Source: Prevotellaceae bacterium | GTDB taxonomy: Bacteria; Bacteroidota; Bacteroidia; Bacteroidales; Bacteroidaceae | Direction: 5' to 3' | Length of the DNA stretch: 35,936 nucleotides | NCBI GenBank assembly: GCA_031262785.1 | Contig: JAISHB010000076.1 | Coordinates: 1-35,936, forward strand | Shown here: positions 10,337-18,740 of the stretch, in pieces | Numbering within the stretch: position 1 is the first letter of the stretch | How the letters are laid out: every line of letters starts with the position of its first letter | Position numbers and translations under genes: made by a program | The notes under the pieces: generated by a model | Seen by the model: the letters and a program-made list of their open reading frames with translations, nothing else | Told to the model about the DNA's origin: nothing | The model's database searches: none

Positions 10337-10344
10337 TACCTTTG
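10337..10344 (+). promoter_or_regulatory. Minus-7 box of the dedA promoter
   Basis: TACCTTTG matches TAnnTTTG exactly and is followed by C. No good minus-33 box is seen. Transcription would start near 10351, which supports the ATG at 10385 over the in-frame ATG at 10361 as the dedA start. Confidence 0.55.
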
Positions 10345-10384
10345 CTTCCCTTAAAAAAGATTGCATTATTTAACGCTTACTGAT

Positions 10385-11134
10385 ATGAAGACAAAGGTAT
10401 TACACTCGCTCATGCTTACTCTTTTCCTGTGGACCGGCACAGCCGGCAGTGCAACAGCTGCCGATACCTTGCGCATCCAGCCGGTTACACCTGTACAAAC
10501 TGCAGCCGACTCCACCGTTATGGAGAAGGTGGTCGCCTGGTACATGGATAATATGAACTATGCCACCATTACGCTGCTCATGACGGTAGAGAGTTCGTTC
10601 ATACCTTTTCCTTCGGAGGTGGTGGTGCCACCCGCAGCCTACAAAGCTGCTCAAAAGGATAGCGGACTCAACGTGATTCTGGTGGTTCTCTTTGCCACGC
10701 TGGGGGCGGTGCTGGGGGCTGCCATCAATTACTTCCTCGCACTCTGGTTGGGGCGTCCCATCATCTATCGTTTTGCGGAAAGCAAACTTGGGAAGCTCTG
10801 CATGCTGAGTGCCGACAAGGTCAAGAAGTCCGAAGAGTACTTTGTACGACACGGGCGCAGTTCTACGTTCATCGGTCGCTTGGTTCCCGCTGTGCGCCAG
10901 CTTATTTCAATCCCCGCCGGATTGGCTCGCATGCACTTTGGTACCTTTATGCTCTACACAGCGCTTGGTGCCGGCATTTGGAACATTGTACTGGCCATTT
11001 TGGGACATCTGGCTCACGGACAAGCCGACCTAATCAGCCAATACAGCCATGAACTCTCCTACGCACTGCTTGCCTTGGGTGTGTTGTTTGTGCTCTACCT
11101 CGTGTACAACGCTTTTTTAAAGAAGAAGAAATAA
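10385..11134 (+). CDS. DedA-family membrane protein
   Basis: Inner-membrane protein of the DedA/VTT family; some members flip undecaprenyl phosphate or phospholipids. The 249 residues start with a hydrophobic leader (MKTKVLHSLMLTLFLW then a TAGSATAA cleavage-like site), followed by the DedA core. Core motifs are the acidic ESSFIPFPSE, a Gly-rich re-entrant segment around GAVLGAAINYFLALWLG, and FIGRLVPAVRQLISIPAG with the conserved Arg and Pro residues. The C-terminus is hydrophobic and ends in a Lys tail. An upstream in-frame ATG (10361) would place the start about 10 bases after the predicted transcript start, so 10385 is preferred. The tamB frame follows directly, in the same frame, after the TAA at 11132-11134. 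Exact substrate unknown. Confidence 0.88.
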   Translation: MKTKVLHSLMLTLFLWTGTAGSATAADTLRIQPVTPVQTAADSTVMEKVVAWYMDNMNYATITLLMTVESSFIPFPSEVVVPPAAYKAAQKDSGLNVILVVLFATLGAVLGAAINYFLALWLGRPIIYRFAESKLGKLCMLSADKVKKSEEYFVRHGRSSTFIGRLVPAVRQLISIPAGLARMHFGTFMLYTALGAGIWNIVLAILGHLAHGQADLISQYSHELSYALLALGVLFVLYLVYNAFLKKKK

Positions 11135-11188
11135 AAACAGTTCGCCATCAAACGGATTAAGAAGACAGTCAGCTGGATACTCGGCATT

Positions 11189-14100
11189 GTGCTGAGTATC
11201 TACATCGGAACCACCTTTGCGCTGAATACACCTTATATTCAACGCAAGGCATCGGCTCTGATTGCACGCGAGTTGTCTGCTTATCTGGATACCAAAGTAA
11301 CCATTGGACACATCAACCTGGGTTTGTTCAACCGCATCATCATAGATGACCTGCTGCTAAACGACCGCACGGGCAAAGAGATGTTGAAAGCCTCGCGCCT
11401 TTCGGTCAAGTTCAATCTCATTTCTCTCTTCAACGGGCGCATTTCCATCAGCAATGTACAACTCTTCGGCTTCAATGCCAGCCTCGAACGCGAAACGCCC
11501 CAATCCGAACCCAATTTTCAGTTTGTGGTCGATGCCTTTGCCGCCAAAGACACGCTTCAGAAAGAGCAAAACCTCAACCTGCGCATCAATTCGTTGGTGA
11601 TGAGCAGAGGCAGAGTCTCCTACGATGTGTGGTCGGCCGACAGCACACCGGGGCGTTTCAACCCCTCGCATCTCTGCTTCACCAATCTGGTGGCGAACAT
11701 CTCGCTGAAGGCATTGCAGAACGACTCCATCAATGCAGCAGTCAAACGACTGAGTGTAGAAGAAGAGAAGTCCGGCTTTACCCTTAAAAAACTCAGCTTG
11801 AAGATGACAGGCAACAACAAACGGATGAACATCGAGCATTTTACCGTCGATCTCCCCCACTCTTCCCTTGCTATGGACACCATCTCCCTGAGATACGATA
11901 GCCTGGAATCTTTTGCAAATCCGGTAAACGATGTGCATTTCACCTTTCGCCTGCTGCCTTCGGAGATCATGCCGAGCGACTTAGCGCCTTTCATTCCCCT
12001 GTTCACACCCTTTAGCGGGTTGATACGAATAGAAGCTGCTGCGCACGGAACCGTCAACCAATTGGAAATTCCCAAGCTGTCCATCACAGCCAACAATCAC
12101 TTTCAACTGTTGGGAAGCGCTGCATTGCAGGATTTGTCGCATCCGGAAGATGCTTATATTTTCGGCAAGCTCACCAACCTCTACGTTGACCGAGAAGGAG
12201 TTGATTTCTTCTCCCGAAACCTCATTCAAAACTACACCGGTACACCGCCCATGCTGCAACGCTTGGGCACCATCCTGTTCACGGGTGAACTATCGGGCTA
12301 CTTCACCGACTTGGTTACCTACGGGAGGGTACGCACCGACCTCGGCTCGTTCCAAACCGACGTGAAGCTGAGTAGTCGCAAAGCCGAAGCGCTTTTTTCC
12401 TACTCGGGACGGGTGAAAACCGAAGAGTTTCAATTGGGTGGGCTACTGGGTGACACCCACGTGGGCAATGTCACTTTCAACCTCGACGTGCAAGGCAAGC
12501 ATCGCGAACAACGCTACCCCGATATTGTACTGAAAGGATTGATTGCGGCTATCAACTACAACGAATACACCTACCACAACATCACCCTCGACGGCGAATA
12601 CAAACAAGGTGGCTTTGACGGCCAAATTGCACTCAACGACGAAAACGGATCGGTATTGCTCAATGGTAGCCTCAACGCTGTTAGCCGGATGCCGACCTTT
12701 AACTTTCGTGCCGATGTGCGCAATGTACGCCTGCACGAGCTACACCTTACTCCCAAGCACGAAGGTTCCACACTCTCACTGAAGATGACGGCCAATTTCA
12801 CCGGAGGTTCTATCGACGAAATGGACGGTGAAATCAACATCGACAGTCTGCACTTTACCGACCCGAAAAAAGATTACTTCCTGCCCGGTCTGAAGATTGC
12901 CGCCTCACGTACCGACGACACCCATAAGTATCTCTCCGTCACCTCCAACTTCCTGCAGGCGCATATTGAGGGTGATTACTCCTATCGCACGCTACCTGCC
13001 GGCATATCGAATATCATCAGTCGCTATATTCCCACGTTGATTCCTCCCCGCCCCCATATCGAATCGGAAAACAACTTTTCATTTGACCTCCGGCTTGAGG
13101 ATGCCGAGTTTTTTTCTGCCTTTTTCGATGTTCCGCTAAAGGTCTACACCACCTCTACCTTGAAGGGCTATTTCAACGACAAAGCACAGCGCATGCACGT
13201 AGAAGGTTACTTTCCACGACTACTTTACGGAAACAACTTCATTGAGTCGGGCATGCTGTTGTGCCAAAACCCGAACGACGAATTCGATGCTCGCATTCGA
13301 TTCAATAACCGGAAGCCTACCGGCACGGTAAATCTCTCCATCGAGGCGCAAGCCAAAGACGACAGCATCAGCACCACCCTAAACTGGGGCAACAGCAGTG
13401 CAATAACCTATAGTGGCAAAGTGGCTGCCACCACCCTGTTCGAGTCGCCGCAAAAGAGTATTACACAAATCAAGCGCACCAATGTCATTCTCAACGACAC
13501 ACTCTGGGAAATACACCCCTCACAGATTGTGGTCGACTCGGGCAAGGTGCACATCAACAATTTCTATTTCAGCCATGCGGAGCGTTATTTGCGTGCCGAC
13601 GGCATCGTCTCCGCCCTTGCTGAAGATACAGCACGTTTGGAACTAAAAGACATCAACATCGGCTACGTCTTTGATATTGCCCGCCTCAATGTGAACTTCA
13701 AGGGAGAGGCTACCGGCACCGCCTACGCATCGGGCGTGCTGCAAAAGCCGGTAATGCACACCGATCTCTTTATACGCAACCTCGGATTGAACGACGGACT
13801 GCTGGGTGACACATACATACACGGCGAGTGGCACAATGAAGTGGAAGGGATCTTCCTGCAAGCCGACATCCGCGAAAAAGAGATTGCCCGAAGCCAAGTA
13901 GAAGGATACATCTATCCGCTTAAACCCAAAAGCGGTCTCGACCTGCACATACGTGCCGACAGCACCAACTTGAAATTCATCGAACACTACCTCGCCGACA
14001 TTACCCCCGAATTTGACGGACGTGCCACCGGCGATGTTCATTTCTACGGGAAGTTCAATGCACTGGAACTTGACGGCAAGGTGCTGGCCGATGCTTCGAT

Positions 14101-15604
14101 GAAAGTGGAGGTGCTGAACACCAGCTTTCGTGTGCGCGACTCTATTTTGGTTCGTCCCGACGGCCTGACCTTTGCCAACAATCGCCTGTTCGACACCCAA
14201 GGACATGAGGGACGCCTGAGCGGCTACGTCAATTACACTCATTTCAAAAATGCCGCCTATAATCTGCGTGCCAACGTAACCAACATGCTGATGATGAATA
14301 CCAAAGAGTCGCTCGACTTCCCCTTTTACGGCGTGGTGTACGGTACCGGAAGCACCCAACTTAGTGGCAACGAAAACGACGGGCTGAGTGTCACCGTGGC
14401 CATCACCACCGAACGAAACACCAACTTCGTCTACATCAAAGACAATGTGTCGTCGGCCGTCAACAATCAATTTATCAAGTTCGTAGACCGAACACCGCGA
14501 CGCCAGCTGCTCGACTCCATCAATCTGGCATCGGACTACGAGTTGGCACAGCAACACATCCAACGCGAGGCCGATGAGGAGAATGAAACCGACATCCATC
14601 TCAACCTACTGGTGGAAGCCACGCCCGATGCCACCATGCGCATTATCATGGATCCCATCGCCGGCGACTACATCAGTGGACGTGGCTCGGGAAGCATCCG
14701 TACCGACTTCTATAACAAGACCGACGACCTCAAGATGTTTGGCAATTACCATATCAATCAGGGAATCTACAAATTCAGTTTGCAAGAGGTAATCCGCAAA
14801 GATTTTACCATCAAAGACGGAAGCACCATCACCTTCAGCGGAGCACCTTCAGATGCCACGCTCGACATACAGGCAGCCTACACGGTCAACTCGGTATCAC
14901 TCAACGACCTGATGCCCAATGCCTCGGACTATGTCAATCAAACCAATATCAAGGTAAACTGCACCATGGCTATCTCGGGACAACTCACCGCTCCGAACAT
15001 CCAATTGGGTTTGGAAGTACCCGGCGAACGTGACGAAGTGCAGGCACTCATTCGCAACTACATCCCCACCGACGAGCAGATGAATATGCAGATTCTCTAC
15101 CTGTTGGCACTGGGCAAGTTTAGTACGCCGGAAAACATTGAAACCACCCAAAGCTCCAACATGATGGCCTCTGCAGTGGTTTCTACACTCTCCGGACAGT
15201 TGAGCAACGCCTTGTCGCAAGCCCTCAACCTCAAGGGATGGAACTTTGGTGCCAATTTGAATACCGGAACCGACTGGACGGATGTGGAGGTGGAAGGATT
15301 GTTGTCGGCCAATCTGCTTAACAATCGTCTGCTCATCAACGGCAACTTCGGTTATCGCGACAATCCGCTGGCCAACACCAACTTTGTAGGTGACTTCGAT
15401 GCCGAATGGCTGGTGACCCGTGGTGGCGACATCCGTTTGAAAGCCTACAACGAAACCAACGATCGCTACTACACCAAGACCAACCTCACCACGCAAGGCA
15501 TCGGCATCATCTTCAAGAAAGATTTCAGCCACTGGCGTGAACTGATGTTTTGGAACAAGTGGCGCTTGAAACAAATGAAAAAGCAAATAGAACAAAAGAA
15601 ATAG
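11189..15604 (+). CDS. tamB: TamB-like translocation and assembly module protein (DUF490)
   Basis: A very large beta-rich envelope protein of the AsmA/TamB group. These are anchored in the inner membrane and span the periplasm; they are linked to outer-membrane protein assembly and phospholipid transport. The body is a long run of alternating beta strands, and the last about 450 residues match the TamB C-terminal domain (repeated GxG and NxLLNNRLLINGNFGYRDN type strands). The first usual start is GTG at 11189, but that falls inside the membrane anchor. The frame is open upstream to the dedA stop and encodes KRIKKTVSWILGIVLSIYIG, a typical anchor with no ATG, GTG or TTG before it. A start at ATC 11147 or ATT 11156 is therefore possible. 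It follows dedA closely and the S46 gene begins 22 bases after its stop. Confidence 0.88.
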   Translation: MLSIYIGTTFALNTPYIQRKASALIARELSAYLDTKVTIGHINLGLFNRIIIDDLLLNDRTGKEMLKASRLSVKFNLISLFNGRISISNVQLFGFNASLERETPQSEPNFQFVVDAFAAKDTLQKEQNLNLRINSLVMSRGRVSYDVWSADSTPGRFNPSHLCFTNLVANISLKALQNDSINAAVKRLSVEEEKSGFTLKKLSLKMTGNNKRMNIEHFTVDLPHSSLAMDTISLRYDSLESFANPVNDVHFTFRLLPSEIMPSDLAPFIPLFTPFSGLIRIEAAAHGTVNQLEIPKLSITANNHFQLLGSAALQDLSHPEDAYIFGKLTNLYVDREGVDFFSRNLIQNYTGTPPMLQRLGTILFTGELSGYFTDLVTYGRVRTDLGSFQTDVKLSSRKAEALFSYSGRVKTEEFQLGGLLGDTHVGNVTFNLDVQGKHREQRYPDIVLKGLIAAINYNEYTYHNITLDGEYKQGGFDGQIALNDENGSVLLNGSLNAVSRMPTFNFRADVRNVRLHELHLTPKHEGSTLSLKMTANFTGGSIDEMDGEINIDSLHFTDPKKDYFLPGLKIAASRTDDTHKYLSVTSNFLQAHIEGDYSYRTLPAGISNIISRYIPTLIPPRPHIESENNFSFDLRLEDAEFFSAFFDVPLKVYTTSTLKGYFNDKAQRMHVEGYFPRLLYGNNFIESGMLLCQNPNDEFDARIRFNNRKPTGTVNLSIEAQAKDDSISTTLNWGNSSAITYSGKVAATTLFESPQKSITQIKRTNVILNDTLWEIHPSQIVVDSGKVHINNFYFSHAERYLRADGIVSALAEDTARLELKDINIGYVFDIARLNVNFKGEATGTAYASGVLQKPVMHTDLFIRNLGLNDGLLGDTYIHGEWHNEVEGIFLQADIREKEIARSQVEGYIYPLKPKSGLDLHIRADSTNLKFIEHYLADITPEFDGRATGDVHFYGKFNALELDGKVLADASMKVEVLNTSFRVRDSILVRPDGLTFANNRLFDTQGHEGRLSGYVNYTHFKNAAYNLRANVTNMLMMNTKESLDFPFYGVVYGTGSTQLSGNENDGLSVTVAITTERNTNFVYIKDNVSSAVNNQFIKFVDRTPRRQLLDSINLASDYELAQQHIQREADEENETDIHLNLLVEATPDATMRIIMDPIAGDYISGRGSGSIRTDFYNKTDDLKMFGNYHINQGIYKFSLQEVIRKDFTIKDGSTITFSGAPSDATLDIQAAYTVNSVSLNDLMPNASDYVNQTNIKVNCTMAISGQLTAPNIQLGLEVPGERDEVQALIRNYIPTDEQMNMQILYLLALGKFSTPENIETTQSSNMMASAVVSTLSGQLSNALSQALNLKGWNFGANLNTGTDWTDVEVEGLLSANLLNNRLLINGNFGYRDNPLANTNFVGDFDAEWLVTRGGDIRLKAYNETNDRYYTKTNLTTQGIGIIFKKDFSHWRELMFWNKWRLKQMKKQIEQKK

Positions 15605-15626
15605 AAATCCCCTAACAAACACCTTT

Positions 15627-17792
15627 ATGAGAAAGAATGTACTTACCGTATTGCTGATGCTCTCTACCCTCTCCGTTCTACACGCCGACGAGGGTATGTG
15701 GATGCTCACCGACCTGAAGAAACAGAACGAAGTAGCCCTAACCGAACTGGGGCTGCTCATTCCCATCAACGACATCTATAACCCCGATGGCCTCTCGCTC
15801 AAAGATGCTGTTGTACACTTCGGCGGAGGATGCACCGGCGAGGTTATCTCCGCCGAAGGCCTCGTCCTGACCAACCACCACTGCGGCTACAGCGCCATTC
15901 AGCAGCACAGCTCGGTGGAACATGACTACCTCACCGACGGCTTTTGGGCCATGAACCGTTCCCAAGAGTTGCCCTGCAAGGATTTAACCGTCACCTTCAT
16001 CGACCGCATCCTCGACGTGACCGATTACGTGAACGAGCAACTCCAAATCGACCCCGATCCGAACGAAACCAACTATCTATCACCCAAATACCTGCGCGAA
16101 GTAGCCCAACGCTTTGCCGACGCCCAAGGGATTGCCCTCACCCAAGGCATGAAACTCGAACTCAAAGCCTTCTATGGCGGCAACCGCTACTACCTATTCG
16201 TCAAGAAGGTGTACAGCGACATCCGCATGGTGGGTGCACCTCCATCGGCCATCGGCAAGTTTGGCGCTGACACCGACAACTGGATGTGGCCGCGTCACAC
16301 GGGCGATTTTTCTCTCTTCCGCATCTATGCCGACGCCAACGGTGAGCCGGCCGACTACAACGCCGCCAACACCCCGCTTCGGGTGAAGAAACACCTGACC
16401 ATCAGCCTGGAAGGGTATCGCACGGGCGACCTCACCTTTGTGATGGGATTCCCCGGCCGCAACTGGCGCTACATGATCTCCGACGAAGTGGAAGAACGGA
16501 TGCAAACCACCAACTTCATGCGTCACCACGTGCGCGACGCCCGCCAAGAGGTGCTCATGGAGGCCATGCTGAAAGACCCCGCCGTGCGCATCCACTACGC
16601 AAGCAAATATGCCTCATCGGCCAACTATTGGAAAAATGCCATCGGCATGAACGAAGGATTGCTGCGCTTGAAGGTGCTTGATACCAAGCGGGCGCAACAA
16701 GAGCAACTCCTTGAGCGCGGCCGCAAATTGGGCGACGATTCGTACGGGCAGGCCTTCGACCGCATACAGAGTATTGTGGCAGCCCGCCGCCAACCGCTCT
16801 ATCATCAGCAGGCCATTCAGGAGGCATTGGTCAATGGTCTCGACTTTATGCGCATCCCCTCCACCGCTTCGTTGCTGACCGCCCTCAAGAAGAAAGACAA
16901 AGCAGCCGTTGCCGCCGCAGCCGACACGCTGAAAAAGAGAGCGGACAACTACTTTAAGTCCGTCCCCTTCCCCCAGGTGGAACGAGCCGTGGCCAAACGC
17001 CTGTTGCGCACCTACATGGAATACATCCCCGCCGACGAACGTATCAACATCTTCGAGGTGATAGACAAACGCTTCCGCGGCAACAGCGACGGGTTTGTAG
17101 ATGCCTGCTTCGACCACTCCATCTTCGGTAGCCGAGCCAATTTCGACAAGTTCATCCGCAAGCCGAGTCTTTACCGCATCAGCTACGACTGGATGGTGCT
17201 CTTTAAATACTCCATCACCGAAGCCATCATGCAAACGGCCATCGAGATGGCCGAGACCAACAAAGCCTACGATGCGGCGCACAAAGTGTGGGTCAAGGGC
17301 ATGATGGAACTGCGCATTGCCGCCGGACAGCCGCTCTATCCCGACGCCAACTCCACCCTGCGCTTCACCTACGGCCGCATACTGCCCTACTCGCCCGCCG
17401 ACGGCGTTGAATTGGAGACCTACACCACGCTGCACGGCGTGATGCAGAAAGAAGACGCCACCAACCGCGAGTTTGTCGTTCCCCAGAAGCTCAAGCAACT
17501 CTACCGCGCCAAAGATTACGGACGCTACGGCCTGCCCAACGGCCAGATGCCCGTCTGCTTCATCATCGACACCGACCAAACGGGCGGCAACTCGGGCAGC
17601 CCCGTCTTCAATGCCAAGGGAGAACTCATCGGCACCGGTTTCGACCGCAACTACGAGGGACTAACCGGCGACATCGCCTTCCGCCCCTCCTCGCAGCGCG
17701 CCATCTGCGTAGACATCCGGTACATCCTGTTTCTCATCGAGAAATATGCCGGCGCCTCGCACCTGATTCAAGAGCTAACCATTGCCCGATAG
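15627..17792 (+). CDS. dpp11: S46 dipeptidyl-peptidase, DPP11-like (Asp/Glu specific)
   Basis: Complete 721-residue exported S46 peptidase, close to the 720 or so of P. gingivalis DPP11. Signal peptide 1-20 (MRKNVLTVLLMLSTLSVLHA). The catalytic triad is visible: His85 in TNHHCGY, Asp227 in RHTGDF and Ser656 in GGNSGSP. His85 and Asp227 fall at the positions I recall for P. gingivalis DPP11, and Ser is offset by one. Arg674 (codon 17646-17648, FDRNYEG) is 18 residues after the Ser, the position where Arg gives DPP11 its preference for Asp or Glu at P1. It lies 22 bases after the tamB stop and may share its transcript. The partial gene at the window start has Gly at this site. Symbol is by inferred specificity only. 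Confidence 0.93.
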   Translation: MRKNVLTVLLMLSTLSVLHADEGMWMLTDLKKQNEVALTELGLLIPINDIYNPDGLSLKDAVVHFGGGCTGEVISAEGLVLTNHHCGYSAIQQHSSVEHDYLTDGFWAMNRSQELPCKDLTVTFIDRILDVTDYVNEQLQIDPDPNETNYLSPKYLREVAQRFADAQGIALTQGMKLELKAFYGGNRYYLFVKKVYSDIRMVGAPPSAIGKFGADTDNWMWPRHTGDFSLFRIYADANGEPADYNAANTPLRVKKHLTISLEGYRTGDLTFVMGFPGRNWRYMISDEVEERMQTTNFMRHHVRDARQEVLMEAMLKDPAVRIHYASKYASSANYWKNAIGMNEGLLRLKVLDTKRAQQEQLLERGRKLGDDSYGQAFDRIQSIVAARRQPLYHQQAIQEALVNGLDFMRIPSTASLLTALKKKDKAAVAAAADTLKKRADNYFKSVPFPQVERAVAKRLLRTYMEYIPADERINIFEVIDKRFRGNSDGFVDACFDHSIFGSRANFDKFIRKPSLYRISYDWMVLFKYSITEAIMQTAIEMAETNKAYDAAHKVWVKGMMELRIAAGQPLYPDANSTLRFTYGRILPYSPADGVELETYTTLHGVMQKEDATNREFVVPQKLKQLYRAKDYGRYGLPNGQMPVCFIIDTDQTGGNSGSPVFNAKGELIGTGFDRNYEGLTGDIAFRPSSQRAICVDIRYILFLIEKYAGASHLIQELTIAR

Positions 17793-17851
17793 GCGGGCAT
17801 GAACAATCTGTGTGCAATCTTGTTTATAATACACTAACAATTTTAAAAAAA

Positions 17852-17856
17852 AGGAG
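17852..17856 (+). promoter_or_regulatory. Shine-Dalgarno-like site before thioredoxin
   Basis: AGGAG, preceded by a run of A residues, ends six bases before the ATG at 17863. Such a strong site is uncommon in Bacteroidota, where A-rich leaders usually suffice; most other genes here lack one. It supports the chosen start and suggests high expression. Confidence 0.6.
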
Positions 17857-17862
17857 ATCGAT

Positions 17863-18159
17863 ATGGAAACATTTAGTGAACTTATACAATCGGAGAAGCC
17901 TGTTTTGGTAGACTTCTTTGCCACATGGTGCGGTCCTTGCAAAAGAATGCATCCCGAACTCGAGAAACTCAAAGAAGAGATAGGCGACAGTGCCCGCATA
18001 GCCAAGATTGATGTAGATCAAAACGAAGCATTGGCCGAACAGTACCGCATTCAGTCGGTGCCTACCTTCATTGTCTTCAAGAAAGGACAAGCCGTGTGGC
18101 GTCATTCGGGAGTTATCGACCGCAAAGATCTACAAACGGTGTTATCACAGAATGCGTAA
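17863..18159 (+). CDS. trxA: Thioredoxin, cytoplasmic
   Basis: Small dithiol oxidoreductase. The 98 residues contain the active site WCGPC (22-26) after the strand PVLVDFFA, and the cis-proline segment SVPTFIVF. There is no signal peptide, so it should act in the cytosol as an electron donor for reductive enzymes. A strong AGGAG site precedes the start. The exported thioredoxin-like gene begins 15 bases after the stop, so the two are likely co-transcribed and end at the hairpin at 18617. Length is slightly shorter than the usual 105 or so but all core elements are present. Bacteroides carry several thioredoxins, so the symbol is approximate. Confidence 0.92.
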   Translation: METFSELIQSEKPVLVDFFATWCGPCKRMHPELEKLKEEIGDSARIAKIDVDQNEALAEQYRIQSVPTFIVFKKGQAVWRHSGVIDRKDLQTVLSQNA

Positions 18160-18174
18160 AGCAATCCCGTTGTT

Positions 18175-18591
18175 ATGAAACGATTCTTTTTAAGCCTGCT
18201 ACTTGCTACAGGCTTTTTTATGGTCCGTGCCCAAGAGGTGGTGCCGATGGACAAAGCCCTGTTTCTCGAGCAGGTATTCAACTACGAGACCTCCGGCGAG
18301 TGGAAGTATAAGGGCGACCGTCCGGCCATCATCGACCTGTATGCCGACTGGTGCGGCCCCTGCCGCATGACCGCTCCCATCATGAAGGAGCTGGCCAAAG
18401 AGTATGGCAACAAGTTAGTCATCTACAAAGTGAACGTAGACAAAGAGCGCGAGTTGGCTGCCCTGTTCAACGCCTCCAGCATTCCCCTGTTTGTGTTCAT
18501 CCCCTTGAAAGAGCAACCCCAGCTCTTCCGCGGAGCAGCCAATAAAGCCACCTATAAAAAGGTGATCGACGAGTTCCTGCTCAAACCATAG
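18175..18591 (+). CDS. Exported thioredoxin-fold protein
   Basis: A periplasmic thioredoxin-like protein of 138 residues. Residues 1-19 form a signal peptide with a cut near VRA. The active site WCGPC lies at 59-63 in ADWCGPCRM, and IPLFVFIP supplies the cis-proline loop. Export together with a CGPC motif suggests a reductant or disulfide-handling role in the periplasm; the sequence does not show the partner. It starts 15 bases after the cytoplasmic thioredoxin gene, suggesting a functional pair, and a strong hairpin terminator follows 25 bases after the stop. Confidence 0.88.
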   Translation: MKRFFLSLLLATGFFMVRAQEVVPMDKALFLEQVFNYETSGEWKYKGDRPAIIDLYADWCGPCRMTAPIMKELAKEYGNKLVIYKVNVDKERELAALFNASSIPLFVFIPLKEQPQLFRGAANKATYKKVIDEFLLKP

Positions 18592-18616
18592 CGGAGAATA
18601 CCCTACAGCTTTTCTT

Positions 18617-18655
18617 AAAGAGCGGACGTGTCGTTTAGGCACGCCCGCTCTTTTT
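18617..18655 (+). terminator. Hairpin terminator after the thioredoxin pair
   Basis: AAAGAGCGG (18617-18625) pairs with CCGCTCTTT (18645-18653). After one A-C mismatch, CGTG (18627-18630) pairs with CACG (18640-18643) around a 9-nt loop. The descending arm ends in five T residues, giving a classic Rho-independent form. Confidence 0.85.
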
Positions 18656-18692
18656 AGTAGATGCCACTGCAACCTATTCCACAGCTTTTACC

Positions 18693-18700
18693 TATTTTTG
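18693..18700 (+). promoter_or_regulatory. Minus-7 box of the valS promoter
   Basis: TATTTTTG matches TAnnTTTG, followed by C, 41 bases before the valS ATG. No clear minus-33 box. It lies just after the thioredoxin terminator, as expected for a new transcription unit. Confidence 0.5.
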
Positions 18701-18740
18701 CACCCTCTAAAACAGTATAAATCATTATAATTATATCAAT

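Noticed and set aside
10385-15604. DedA-TamB fusion by stop-codon read-through
   Set aside because: Both genes are in the same frame and separated by one TAA, but DedA is complete with a Lys-rich tail, and the TamB anchor is a self-standing N-terminus; separate translation is simpler.
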